64,000 nt of DNA from Nephrocerus scutellatus (Eukaryota; Arthropoda; Insecta; Diptera; Pipunculidae). Below the pieces are notes generated by a model, which was not told where the DNA came from, searched no databases, and worked only from the letters and a program-made list of their open reading frames with translations. The stretch is from positions 13,991,969 through 14,055,968 of the forward strand of contig OX352762.1 of the NCBI GenBank assembly GCA_947095585.1. The letters are read 5' to 3'. The position numbers and the translations under genes are program-made. Within the stretch, counting starts at the first letter, position 1. Every line of letters begins with the position of its first letter. This document shows positions 46,990-57,879 of the stretch, piece by piece.

Positions 46990-48045
46990 TAAATATTTTT
47001 GATATTATTTGATAAATGAACTTTTGCTCGATCGATTGCTTGTGATTCTGTAGCCGCACTTACTTACCGAAGCATTAAAATTCAAAATAAAGAAGTTGCT
47101 GTCAAGCTGCAGTTATAACGAAGTGTTGTAATATTTTTCTATGACTGCCGATTAAAATTTTTATTTCAATTGAAATTGACGAAAAACAATTCTGACTAGT
47201 TATCCATCACGGTACTGTAATAACGCATATGTTTACCACTCTTTCGACTGATAATCGACAAATAGTTCATACATTACATTGTCGATCGACAAAGAAAGTT
47301 AACGATCGCATTCTCATCACGTACTCATACATATAGTAAGCTCACTCATTACTATGGATATGAATTGTTTTCATTTCAAGGTATATCTAAAGGTAATGTG
47401 ATGTGATCGTGAGATCCATAGATGCAAGTACAATCTTTCAAAAGACATTCCACGCGTGATCTGCATTTACATTTAAATGCAGATTGCGCATAGAATGTCT
47501 TTTATATATGTTCTTGTAGTTTTTGAAATTCGGTAGTTGGATCCTTTTATGATGCCAGTCATGATTTTTTTGGTTCTCTGATTGTTACAGTTCTCTATTT
47601 GACTTCATGATGTGTAATTGCGTTATAAGTTATAACCTACTCGTATTAACATATGAGACAAATCATGTTTATTAAAAAAATTACAACGCATATCACATAA
47701 TTTTGGCTTTCCTGGGATTAAAGAAAACACCCAGAAAATGATCATGGTTTGAATTTAAAAGAGGTAGTTCTAGAATTAGATTCTAGAAACAGACTATACT
47801 TGAGGAAGAATTTAATAATCGAATTGCAATGCTCATTATTTCTGAGGAGAAAATTGTTAACTAATGAACTTCAAAATTAAGAATTTTGTTTTAAGCTTTC
47901 AGTGATCCTCAATCGAATATTAATTTCGATTATTTTTGCTTCTCCCGTATTTGGATGCCGAAAACTCTTTCGCTTTAAAGTTTCTACTCATATATATAAG
48001 GACGATTTGGCTTCTTTATCGTGCTGCTGACTGCTTTGCTTTCCG
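46990..48045. other. Intergenic, no gene seen
   Basis: AT-rich, no open frame of note. ACATTCCACGCGTGATCTGC at 47444-47463 and the following bases form a loose imperfect palindrome (AAAGACATTC... and ...GAATGTCTTT at about 47439 and 47496). I attach no function to it. Confidence 0.4.
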
Positions 48046-48049
48046 TGAC

Positions 48050-48192
48050 AACATTTTATTACTCGGAACGTTTTTCACCCATTCGCGAGAGGTAGGACAC
48101 CGTTAAAAATACTTTTGGTGTTAATTGGGATTCGAACCACGAACCCACTGCTCAGTAGCCATGCTCACTTCCACTGAGCCACGGCGACCACT
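48050..48192 (-). mobile_element. Probable tRNA-derived SINE
   Basis: On the minus strand a tRNA-like head carries an A box TGGCTCAGTGG (48171-48181) and a perfect B box GGTTCGAATCC (48128-48138) 33 bp further on. This is the internal RNA polymerase III promoter layout. The acceptor ends do not pair well, so it is not a functional tRNA gene. Downstream sequence (48057-48127) recurs at 42735-42812 without the head, which argues for a dispersed element. Confidence 0.65.
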
Positions 48193-48234
48193 ACTACCAC
48201 CAACAAAACAATAAAACCCACAAATTTAATATAT

Positions 48235-48600
48235 GAGCGCTTAAAAACCGCAAAACCCCTGTCGCAGATAACATCTAGCAAGAGCTATTAAAGGCCAATA
48301 TAATAAGTACAGCTGGATTTCTACAGCCAATTATTAGCTTAAGCTTTTCTGGTCTTTTTGTAGAACTTTCCAAGAAAGGGGATCTTTGTGTCTAGACAAA
48401 TTGGCGTGGCATTTCGCTATATAAACAAGATTATGTTTTAGAAAATGTTTTAGGACCAACACTCAGAAAAGCGCAAGCTGGCCTTAGACCTGTTTTGCCG
48501 ACATAAATACCCTCCGGATTATCACGGAATTATCCAATAGACCTCTTTTTCGATGACTTCGATAGCATGACAGCAGCTACAATATTGTTAATGGCAGTTA
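48235..48600 (+). mobile_element. RTE element of the second family, RT fragment
   Basis: Frameshifted but readable: LKNRKTPVADNI, ELLKANIISTAGFLQPIIS, KKGDLCV-TNWRGISL, KAQAGLRPV and DLFFDDFDSMTA (motif A region). It begins directly after the probable SINE. Confidence 0.6.
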
Positions 48601-48989
48601 ATGTTCATCACAATGGTCCAATATTTTTATTAAAATAACAGGAAAAATTAGCGTCATTTCTACCATCTAAACTGTTATTTAAAATAAATTATTTATTTTA
48701 ACACACTTGTTGTAATTAATTTTTTTAAAAACTCTCCAACAGACAAAAAATTTTAATTTCTATTGGAGCACTTTTCTGTGATTCACTTCACTGACACTAA
48801 GCTTCACAAATTCATTCTAAATGCCAAATAAGAGAAAAGCGGGGGGGAAACTGAGTATAAGCGCGCTAGCGAAAATTACAAAATTAGCTAGTCTCAAAAA
48901 AATACTAAATATTTTATAATTTTTACACCATATATATTGACTAGCAAAGTTGATGTCCATTGTAATGGACAAGGGGATACAAACTTACT

Positions 48990-49260
48990 TTGACTATTAA
49001 TTTGTTATATGTCTCTGGTCAATTATTCTTATAACTCATACACATTAAATAAAGAGATTATAATAAGTAATGTAAAATTGGAGCTAAAATGTCACCTAAT
49101 ATAGTAACTAAATCAAAAGTTTTAGTTTTTAACGAACAATGGCATATTTTTAAGATTACTATATATTGAATGATGTTTGAATTTTTTTTCTATTTTGCGT
49201 TTTTTTTTTTTAAAAAAGACGATATTTAAAGAGTACATAATACTTTTGGCCAAGGTTGTA
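48990..49260 (-). mobile_element. Tc1-like terminal repeat and adjacent sequence, inverted
   Basis: Read on the minus strand from 49260 it begins TACAACCTTGGCCAAAAGTA, matching the ends at 30939 and 60623. The inner part (ATGTCTCTGGTCAATTATTC at 49011) recurs at about 63801. Beyond the TA, the minus strand continues at 49265-49330 with ATATTTTAAAACTTAA and ATATGGTTCGAATATTA, the same flank found downstream of gene copies 2 and 4. Confidence 0.55.
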
Positions 49261-49429
49261 CCTCATTTAATATTCGAACCATATTTTATTTAAGTTTTAA
49301 AATATTAAAATATTATAGCAATATTAATATTATAAATGTGAAATTAATTGTGTCTGTATGTTTCGTTTTCACGGCTAAACTCTTCGTCCGATTTGGTTCA
49401 TTTGAAGAAATTTAATTTTTTTGAAAAAT

Positions 49430-50210
49430 TTTTATGAGGCCCCACGACCTCGGCCACCAAAATATTTACAAAAAGTGTTGTCCATCGGAGATACACACGT
49501 ATATAAAATTTAAAATAAAATCGGGTTCACTTTTTTAAAAAAAATTTTGGGGTCCAAGGACTCTGGGGCCCGGGCTCTTCAAAATTTTTCCAAAAAGTGT
49601 TATCCATCGGAGATACACATGTGTTTAAAATTTGAAGAAAATCGAGTTAATTTTTCAAAAATTTGTATGGGCACCCCTCGTTCACTCCAAAAACTTTACA
49701 AAAAATGTTGTCCATCGGAGATACACACGTATATAAAACTTTAAAAAAAAATCGGGTTAAGTTTTTTGAAAAATTTGTTGACCCTCCAAACCCAGTCTCC
49801 AAATTTTTGCAAAAAGTGTTGCCCATCGGAGATACACACGTATGTATTTAAAAAATTAAAAAAAAATCGGATTAATTTTTTAAAAAAAAATATTGGGGCC
49901 CCACGAACCCGGGGCCCGGGTCTCCAAATTTTTTACAAAAAGTTTTGTCTATCGGAGATACACATGTGTATTAAATTTGAAGAAAATCGGGTTAATTTTT
50001 TTAAAAAAAGTTATGGGGCCCCACGAACCCGGGCCCGGGGTTTCCAAAATGTTTACAAAAAGTGTTGTATATCAGAGGTAGACACGTGTATAAAAATCGA
50101 GTAAAATTTTTTAAAATATTTTTTTGGGAGCCCCCCGAGGCCCGAGGGACCACAAATTTTAACAGAAAGTGTTGTCATCGGAGATGTGCATGTGTGCAAT
50201 AAAATCGGGC
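49430..50210. repeat. Tandem array of seven ~115-bp units
   Basis: The core AAAAGTGTTGTCCATCGGAG and close variants recur with the CATCGG (or TATCGG/TATCAG) position at 49483, 49605, 49713, 49824, 49950, 50070 and 50176. Spacings are 122, 108, 111, 126, 120 and 106 bp. Each unit has a GC-rich GGGCCCCACGAACCCGGG-like block, the core, then AAAATCGGGTTAATTTTTT. Open frames through the array only mirror the repeat. Confidence 0.88.
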
Positions 50211-50585
50211 CTTGGGAAGTGAGTTAAAAATTGATCTCAACTGGACCCATCGAAGCTATATTCACTCCATATGTTCTCTTGGTGCGCTTCCATATTTTAT
50301 CTCTTTTTGTGCCCGGTAGGCGTTGCTGGAGTCAAGACGTCATTGGGCTTAAAAGATGTCTAACGCCTAAACCACTGAACGTAACGCACCTATATTAACA
50401 CCATGTGCTTTGTTTTGTACCAGTTCGTGTTTGTTTTTGCCCGGTAGGTGGCGTTGGAGTAGAGATATTTACTAAAATGTGGATTGGTCTAATGGTGACT
50501 ATCGTTGTTATAGCACTGGACATATTAACGCCATATTCACACCGTATCTCCGACGGATGCTTTTTGAAAATGTCATTCTGTATGT

Positions 50586-51690
50586 ATATTCGAGGGTTGC
50601 CGTACATAGTTTATAGAAAAAGTAATAAAAAATTCAAATTTTTCATTAAAAATATAGAAATGACCAATGCTTTTTGTTGCTTTTCAAAATATTCCCCTTT
50701 AAGATCTATACACTTTTGCATTCGCTACAACCATTTATCGAAACACTTTGTCCAGTCCGAAGTTTTAAAACATGGTTTTTGAACGCTTCAACCGCTCCTT
50801 CAGGCGTTAGAAATCGTTGTCCACGCATCTTATCTTAGATTGTTGGGAACAGAAAAAAGTCATTGGGTGCCAAGTCGGGGCTATAAGGCGGATAACCTAT
50901 TAGTTCGATCGTTTGAGTTCTCAAATACTCGCTTGTTTGATGTGATGTGTGTGAGCTCGCAAAATGATTCGCCGTTTTGGGGTATTTTCACTCAATTTGT
51001 TGAAAACCTCAGGCAAACATATGGTCGTATACCAAGCTGAATTGTCTGTCTTTTGATTTTTAAGAGCCACAGTAGCCACATGACCGGTTTCCGTGATGAA
51101 ACACGCCCATTTGCTTCCCAACGCTCCGAACTCAACAACGTTTCGTGGATTCTCATCGAATTTGAAGAACCGATTGCCCTTTTCTTTCCGGCTCATATGC
51201 AAATATCCATGAATCATAACCTTTACCGATCTTGTATACGTTTTTGGAATTACGTTCAACGAATTTTTCAAGCATTTGGCGGCACCAATCGACACGAACC
51301 TTTTTTTGTGCGTCTGTCAAAAAAGTGGAATCCAACGTGCACATAGCTCCGCACCTTTAAATGTTCGTGTAAGATCGTATATACGCTGGTTTTACTAATG
51401 CCTAGGCATACCTTGATTTTCCGAAAAGTTACATGACGATCTTCTTCAATCAGTTTTCTCATAGCATCGATGTTTTCTGGTACAACAGATCTTTTTCGAC
51501 GACCTTTACGTGGATCGTCTTTGAGTGAACGTAGTTCGCGTTGAAATTCACTGTACCAATTATAATTTTGGATGGTGCTTCGTCGCCAAAATTCGAATAA
51601 AGTGATTCGAAGCACAGTTGTTGTTTAAGCCCCTTACGAAAATCGTAAAAAATCATCACACGAAAATGTATGTACTAAAGGGAGACACAA
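50586..51690 (-). mobile_element. Mariner element, decayed
   Basis: Minus strand. The transposase is in at least three frames: an N-terminal HTH part near 51459-51660 (CFESLYSNFGDEAPSK; GRRKRSVVPENIDAMRKLIE), a core at 51153-51344, and a C-terminal part. The first catalytic motif region reads YDSWIFAYEPE near 51175-51225, where mariners usually have GDE-WI-YEPE. The last one, YSPDLAPNDFFLFP, lies near 50846-50890. The C-terminal KGNILK region is near 50650. CGAGGGTTGCCGTACATAG near 50591 may be the 3' terminal repeat. I cannot find a convincing partner at the other end. Confidence 0.78.
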
Positions 51691-51921
51691 GAGAAAAATT
51701 CGAAAAACCTCAAAGAACTTACAAGGACTGCAATGCATCATTGGAAATTTGAAAAACCACAAACTGGCAATAATTCCTCCCGTTTGCATTTCAAGAAACG
51801 AATAGTGAACCATGAATTTTTTTTTTTACCAATCAAACGACATAGAAAATTGCATTTTATGAATAATATTTATTTATTGGTAGGAAACATACTGCATAAA
51901 AGTAATACAAGTTACTTTAAC

Positions 51922-53272
51922 CTAGCAATTCGTAATTTTCCACAAACAATTGCTAAAATTTAAAGTTATCCAGTTCTTGGCCAACGATGATGTTAAAACG
52001 AATCGCCTGTTAATACCACTTTTTAAATGAAATAAGCACAGATATTCCAGCGAATGTAAATTCATAATTCTAAAACTATCATCCTTCAGTTGAAGATTCC
52101 ATGCGGTGTGCAGACTCAAAGTTGATCCTTTTATGAGTGTCATTGCGTCATGGTATATATTGCTGCTGTTGTAGCTATAGTCCAATATATCGGAATCTAG
52201 GTGATCCAAATCGGAGACAGTCAAGTACTCTTTGTTAAAGTTATTAATAAACTGAAACGTAAAATCTTCACTTTGATATTTCCTCGCAAACCAGTAACTC
52301 TGATTGTCAGCGCTTTTATCGACCATGGTGAAGACGTAGCGTAAACTATCACTCTGCTTGTCATCAATGGGCGAGTACATGTATTCCCCATATGCAGAAT
52401 TCCGAAGGCAAAATCTTTTATCAAAGTATAATCTCTGTATGTCAAAGGGCAATTGTTTAATTATATGTATAACAGGGTTTTCCTCGATTCCAGAAAACAT
52501 TTTAGCGATATCTTGTTGAAATTGCAAATGCGATAAGAAGTCAGCAAGAAGCATTGTGGTCTGTTTGTCACTATTTTGATATGGCTGTGGCAATAGCCGA
52601 TATTTTAGGTATCGCAGTAAGCGATATTTCTCTGTTGTTGAACACACAGCGAAAGAGAGCCTGATTAGACATTTCATCAAAGGCATCTTTAATTACTGAA
52701 CTCAACATTTGACCGGCAAGATCCGTGTTGAATTGTACCAAGAGCGAGGTGATCATTTCAAAATCGATAGTATTAGAACATTTTCCAGACAAAACAGTAT
52801 TCTTAAGCAGTTCGGTAGCTGTAGTTAACAATTTTGATTGCACTCTTTCCTGTACTTCCTGTGCCCTTGGTCTGATTTCTTCATAATATTTTAACTCATC
52901 GATGAGTTTGGAAATAGAATCAAGATAAGATACAAATATGTTAAGATTTGTGATCGGACTTGAGTGAAGAGTAACAGTTTGCCACAAATAGATCAAAAAA
53001 TTATATTTAATTGTAGGGTCACTCAATTTCTGAGCACATTCGTTAAGCCCATCAAAATTATAATGGTTCCGATTATAACTGAGATCAACTATTCTATCAA
53101 TATCGATTGGTCGAAAGTTCATTGCAAGCATCTCTTTGTCGGCCGCAGTGCAATTTTTATTAACAAATAAACGAACAGCATTTAAAATAGAACTATATTC
53201 AATTTGCAAATCGGCTTTCGTTTGTAAAAATACCCCATAGCTTAGAAAAACTAGCAAATAAATTGGCGACAT
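51922..53272 (-). pseudogene. Secreted trefoil-like protein gene, copy 3, frameshifted
   Basis: Minus-strand copy starting at the conserved MSPIYLLVFLSY (53270-53272) and ending in a cysteine before TAG (51922-51924). The signal peptide, helical region and trefoil-like region (GEYMYSP, KEYLTVS, LEYLCLF) are all present. Near 52575-52610 about 30 bases of the family sequence are replaced by 25 unrelated ones. The frame then shifts, and the first reading ends with AISAIATAISK-type residues before a stop. Downstream, the other frame is open to the end. One could imagine a short truncated secreted product or an assembly error. Only one 16-residue unit precedes the trefoil, as in copy 1. The gene points away from copy 4. 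Confidence 0.82.
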
Positions 53273-53369
53273 TTTCTTTCTTTGTTTTTTTTTAAGTTTC
53301 CGATCGAAAATATGGATTGACGACGACGAGAAGACTAAAATTTGCACTTAAAACTTAAAAACACTACTA

Positions 53370-53402
53370 TGAGTGATCGTGATTGTATGCGGCGCTTTTA
53401 TA
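53370..53402 (-). promoter_or_regulatory. Core promoter of gene copy 3
   Basis: On the minus strand TATAAAAGCGCC begins at 53402, followed by ATCACGATCACTCATAGTAG. The sequence and spacing match the promoters of the other copies, so the frameshifted copy may still be transcribed. Confidence 0.7.
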
Positions 53403-53761
53403 CTCTTCCTAAGCGCCTATCAAGCAAACATTTTCCGAGAGATAACTAAAATTTACAATCCCAAATTCGCTTGTTATTTGCATTTAGTATTCAGATAAAA
53501 TTAATTGACGCAACTGTTATTCGTTACTCTTTCGCAAAAAGCTGCTGCTTTTCAAAAATCTATTTGTGCATAGATGCAAGAACATACGCGATACTTTTGT
53601 TCTGACACCAAATACTTTTTCGTCGATTGTTTAGGTTGCGATACCAAGAAGGTATCGAAAAAACAAGGTTTCGTAAATGCGTAAGTGTTTCGAAAAATTG
53701 CGGAAGGATAAGATAGATGGAAAAGCTTACGCAATGGTACTGCCAGCTTGGAAGAACACCT

Positions 53762-54051
53762 CATCAGAACTAGTGGGGAAAAACCATATGGCCAAGCGGA
53801 TTTTTGAGCGTTGAGATTGTTTTTTAGAATCTAGCATCTGCACGAGTACGAATGAAGATCTGTCCCATTTAGTGTTCAATACTCGAAAGTGCAGGCGTTA
53901 ACAATGCATCAGAACTAGTGGGGAAATACCATATGGCCAAGCGGATTTTTGAGCGTTGAGATTGTTTTTTAGACTCTAGCATCTGCACGAGTACGAATGA
54001 AGATCTGTCCCATTTAGTGTTCAATACTCGGAAGTGCAGGCGTTAACAATG
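53762..54051. repeat. 145-bp direct tandem duplication
   Basis: CATCAGAACTAGTGGGGAAA starts at 53762 and CATCAGAACTAGTGGGGAAA again at 53907. The two 145-bp units differ at only a few positions (for example AAACC/TACC, GAATCT/GACTCT, CGAAAG/CGGAAG), so the duplication is young. No coding sequence is recognised in it. Confidence 0.92.
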
Positions 54052-54330
54052 CACAATCTGGAAGCATGGAGCTAGCTGCAAAATATGCATCAAACAGATT
54101 GACTGTATCTTTAGAGTTGACAGCTAAAGTGTCATTATAAATGAGCGTTGGAATTGACGACGACCCTGTATTTTAAAACGTTTTTATTAGTTCGCTTTCG
54201 TGTATGTCTGACTGTGCGGGTGGAATTTTGTAATTGATTTTAAGCTAATTTCCCATTGAGCTAGAGACTTGAAACTTTAAAGAACTGGATGAACATTGAC
54301 GAATCGGAAAAAAAAACACACAAAATTAAG

Positions 54331-54545
54331 TAAATATCTCGACTACAGGGCCACCTAACGGGTCGAATAAAAACTTAAACTAATCGGAGCACCAAACGAA
54401 CATTTGCTGTCAATATGAACCAAATCCAAACATAAATACAAATTTTCGTAAATATCTCGACTCCAGAGTGACCCAACGGGTCCGAAAAAATACCTAAACT
54501 TATTGGATCACCAAACGAACATATGGTGTCAATATGGCTTCGATA
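54331..54545. repeat. 118-bp tandem repeat, two units
   Basis: TAAATATCTCGACT starts at 54331 and 54449. Both units continue with CACC(T/C)AACGGGTC-type and ACCAAACGAACAT(T/A)TG-type stretches. The period equals that of the array at 32 kb, but the sequences are not the same. Confidence 0.8.
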
Positions 54546-55099
54546 AGTCCAGTGGTTAAGGCGGGATGAGGTGACATCAAAGCGTTATATCCATACAGAC
54601 AAACAGACAACTGCATCAATTATGTTATTAGGCGATTTTTATATGTCTGTTCGCGGATAACTCGAAGATCGTTCATAGCTGAAACTTTGTGTAATGGTGG
54701 GGAGGGTTCGGGTGATGTTTGTAAGATGCGTGTGTTGTTCGTATAAGACTAACTCGAATACTGTGTTTTTGATAGATAGCGGAGATATTTGTGGTGGATG
54801 GATTGGGTGGTCAGTTGGGTGTTGGGTGGGCGTAGTGTGGTGGGGGCAGCCGGGCAACGCTGCGTATTTTCGCTAGTAATATACAAAAATAAAACTCTTA
54901 AAAACTGTACAGAAATAAATGACGATTTCCATTTCACATACCAACGGATTGTCCTACTCGACCATAGGCATACATTGCTCTTTAAGAAAAGTTATCGTAC
55001 TTGCATATATATAGAGTTTGTTTTACTTTTATTCGATGGGAGTAAGTATCCATACATTTGTGCAATACCAAGTAGGCATCGATACTTTTTTCGATACCA

Positions 55100-55780
55100 G
55101 CACCAAATATCCCAAACAAGTACATTTTCAAAAAGATCGTACAAACCTTCATTAAAAACAATACACGATTTCAACACGGTTGATAAGTATTCCATTCTTA
55201 TGTAAGATCTTTAGCCTAAAACTGAAACAATCTGAACTAAGCAAACGTACCACTCGCTGCAAAGAGAAGACTTCAGTGTGTTTTGGTTAAAAGATTACGT
55301 TTTATCTATATTATGTTCGTATATTAAAGTCTTAGTCTCCCAAAATAAAGGAATAATTAGGTACTGCAGAAGCAAAATACAAAGATATCGCTTGGCTTAT
55401 TTATTTAGTTAGAGATGCGATCAGACACAAATATTCATCATACCTAAGACTTTTCTAAGTAATTTCATATACAAAATTTTTTTTGTTCAACTGATTAACG
55501 TCAACCAAGGTCTTTTGTTCGCTGTGATTAGTGTTAGAAGAAGTCAACTGTAAGATGATTTAAACCAATTGTTTTACCGCTATTAGACGAAACGCTGGTT
55601 ATTGCAATCTCTATGCAGCCGAAATACTTATCAACCAACGATAGTGCAAATCTACATACAATAAAACGATTCTAGAAACAAGTGAGAATTTTGAAAACAG
55701 TTCCATTGCGTGAAAATATTATGCAACAGAATATTCAAAGAGAGTAATTAAAAATTAAAAAGAGCTCAAGATTTATTTAA
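55100..55780 (-). repeat. Left arm of inverted duplication (5' flank of copy 3)
   Basis: Matches 57880-58530 in reverse order and orientation. CACGATTTCAACACGGTTGA pairs with the complement of 58473-58492. TATTAAAGTCTTAGTCTCCC pairs with 58315-58332, and the AAGGTCTTTTGTTCGCT stretch with 58128-58143. ATCTACATACAATAAAACGA pairs with 58003-58022. Similarity is broken by many differences, so the duplication is old. Confidence 0.7.
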
Positions 55781-56500
55781 AGGAAAAGTTTCACACTCTA
55801 CCAAGAGTAATTTCTATTGTACATATTCCTATTGCATAACTTTGTCAAATGAATTAGCGAATAGTATATTACATAATGAGCGGCGTGGAAAGTGGAGTTT
55901 ATCGTGCGAGTTAGAAGCATGAAGCACGAAGCGGTAGCCAAGTGCAGCAATCTAGACAAAACCGGTTTTTCTGCTAAACCAGTTAGGCGCAATGCAAAAT
56001 TACTCTGTGAATTTGTGGTCGCTGTGACTGTAGTAAATAACAAAAGTATTTTATATGTTAACTCACTAGTATCTATAAAGGCTACTTTTGAGGCTAGGTT
56101 ATAGTGTATGAAACAGTCATTTTCGTCTATGGGCGTATGAAAATAAATTATCTGTCAAATGAGAAGGGCGAATCGATCGCCATGGATTGCGACGACCGAA
56201 GGAAGACAACCCAAATAACAATTTATTTACTAATAATTATGTTAAGGAGCCTAATTTCAGTTTTGATTAATGCCAAATAGTTTACTTAAAAACGTCGTGT
56301 GGTTAACAACCTATTTCGATCTGAGTCAGAGCTGAAATTAAGAATAATGTAAGCCAACATTTCTCTGATACTTGCCTGATTCAGCGATATGGCAAAAAAC
56401 CGCGTTGGCAAACTAGTATGGTTAGATGCTAATTTACTGTAAGTAGCTGATAAGAAGGATTTCGACCCGCACTTTCTTCGGAATACCTACTGTTTTGCTA
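55781..56500. other. Intergenic, no gene seen
   Basis: Spacer between the inverted arms. Frames are short and uninformative. Confidence 0.4.
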
Positions 56501-56504
56501 AACA

Positions 56505-56985
56505 ACAGATCTCAGAATTATTAAGACGTGTCCATTTCTCCTGTACGCCCAGTTCTCAGCCCCAGGACTTACTCTCCCTGCATTTAGGGCGAGTCCTTTT
56601 GCTTGACCGTAGTTGTTTCTGGCCTGTTCGTTACGAATGGCAGCCATGTTGACTCGAATCTGATTCGCGGATGCTGTCTTTCTTGATGATGCAATTCGCG
56701 CTCGGAGCACCATACCAACAAGATAGTGGTCCGAGTGTACGTTGGCAGATCGGTTCGTACAGTCGTCAGGTTCGGGTTGTGGGGGCGTTCTATCAACACA
56801 AGTGACTCCATTAGGAGACAACCAGGTGGCTTTGTGGATATTTTTACGCTCAAATCTTGTACTCGCAACCGACCAAATTATTGCTTGCTGTCATCTCTAT
56901 GACTCGTTGTCAATAGTGTTCTCGTGTATGCTATGGGTGCCAATGTACTGCCTGAATACTGGCTCCCTACCTCTTTTGGCATTCA
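56505..56985 (-). mobile_element. RTE-like endonuclease fragment, copy G
   Basis: Minus strand. It reads DLSVKISTKPPG and HNPNLTTVRT. In another frame NVHSDHYLVGMVLRARIASS carries the SDH motif. SANQIRVNMAAIRNEQARNN and a NYGQAKGLALNAGRVSPGAE linker follow. Only the endonuclease and the start of the linker remain. Confidence 0.78.
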
Positions 56986-57359
56986 TATCTGCCCTACACG
57001 TAAAGGGTGCATAGCCGCTCATTTACTGATTTAAAGTCGATTTCATTATTTTGCTGACTAGAAACCCCAACCCGAGCACATGATGTCTTGCATGATAGAC
57101 TGCTCTCCTGAATTGCTGTTATGTCAGCATTACATTTGGACAGGGTATTGGCAAGCTGCTGTGCAGCTCGAGCTATATACAGTGAGCGTACGTTTCATGA
57201 GAAAATTCTTAAATGGTTTAGCCGTTTTCGTTGCCGTGGTCGTCGTCGTTTATCAGTGTACCCGAGGCTGATTTTGGGTTACGTAATATGGGTTTTTACG
57301 GGCGAGGTTATTTACTTCGCGCCAACCTTAATTTGAAGAGACTAGACCGATCATTTCGC

Positions 57360-57455
57360 TTTTCCTGTACTGAAGGAAAATTACCAGCGGCCACCACGTG
57401 GATGGTTTTTTCGCACTTCCATCATTCAGAGATAGTTGCGGCCACATGCGTTTCT
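57360..57455 (-). repeat. Short dispersed repeat, partner of 12615-12710
   Basis: Reverse complement matches ATGTGGCCGCAACTATCTCT and GTGGTGGCCGCTGG of the other copy. It adjoins the gene remnant at 57437-57672. On its left the sequence continues uninterrupted, unlike at 12711. Confidence 0.6.
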
Positions 57456-57672
57456 ATATTGGTCGTATTAGAACAGAATCCTGACATCACTTTATCCTCA
57501 ATCTCTTCGAAAGATTGAGTTTTCAAATCTGATTGCACTCTCTCGCGTAACTGTTCTGCCCTTTCTTTAATTTCTTGTTTCATCAATGTGTTTAGAAAGT
57601 GAATCAAGATAAGATACAAATATGTATGTTAAGATTTGTGGTCGGACTAATTTGAAGAACAACTTGTTGCTA
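57437..57672 (-). pseudogene. Secreted trefoil-like protein gene, fragment (copy 5)
   Basis: Minus strand. The best stretch is EIKERAEQLRERVQSDLKTQ, then VMSGFCSNTTNIE, matching the family around GNCSNTTDFE. Further upstream QQVVLQIS-TTNLNI-type residues can be read with shifts. Only the middle of the N-terminal region, about 80 codons, survives. It is cut at one side by an RTE-like fragment (57673) and at the other by a short repeat (57455). Confidence 0.78.
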
Positions 57673-57875
57673 CAAAGCAACTTCAAATCCAGGAACTTAA
57701 CCATAACATCCAAGCTGTTGGTATATTAGGCAATGTTCATAGCAGTAATTACATATGGATCCGAGATTTGGGTGTTTACCAAAAAGAATACTGACCTCTT
57801 AGCCGCGTTACGGAAAATTGTTGGCAAGGCTCCAATGGGCATGACACCTAGCTCGCAAGAGCGAAGAGGTGGTAA
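57673..57875 (+). mobile_element. RTE-like 3' region fragment
   Basis: AATCCAGGAACTTAACCATA and TACATATGGATCCGAGA match copies A and B, followed by CTTAGCCGCGTT. An internal deletion leads to GGGCATGACACCTAGCTCGC. It abuts the gene remnant on the left. Confidence 0.75.
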
Positions 57876-57879
57876 AAGG

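Noticed and set aside
48119..48192. Functional tRNA gene on the minus strand
   Set aside because: A and B boxes are good, but the acceptor stem does not pair and the sequence continues into a dispersed repeat. A SINE fits better.
49547..50104. Repetitive proteins with recurring CCPSEIHTYIK-like segments
   Set aside because: The segments are the ~115-bp tandem repeat read in successive frames. The frame changes from unit to unit because unit lengths are not multiples of three.
54694..55205. Overlapping open frames on both strands near 54.7-55.2 kb
   Set aside because: Low-complexity GT-rich sequence gives the Trp/Gly and Pro/Thr readings. No motif, and the right part is the old inverted flank.
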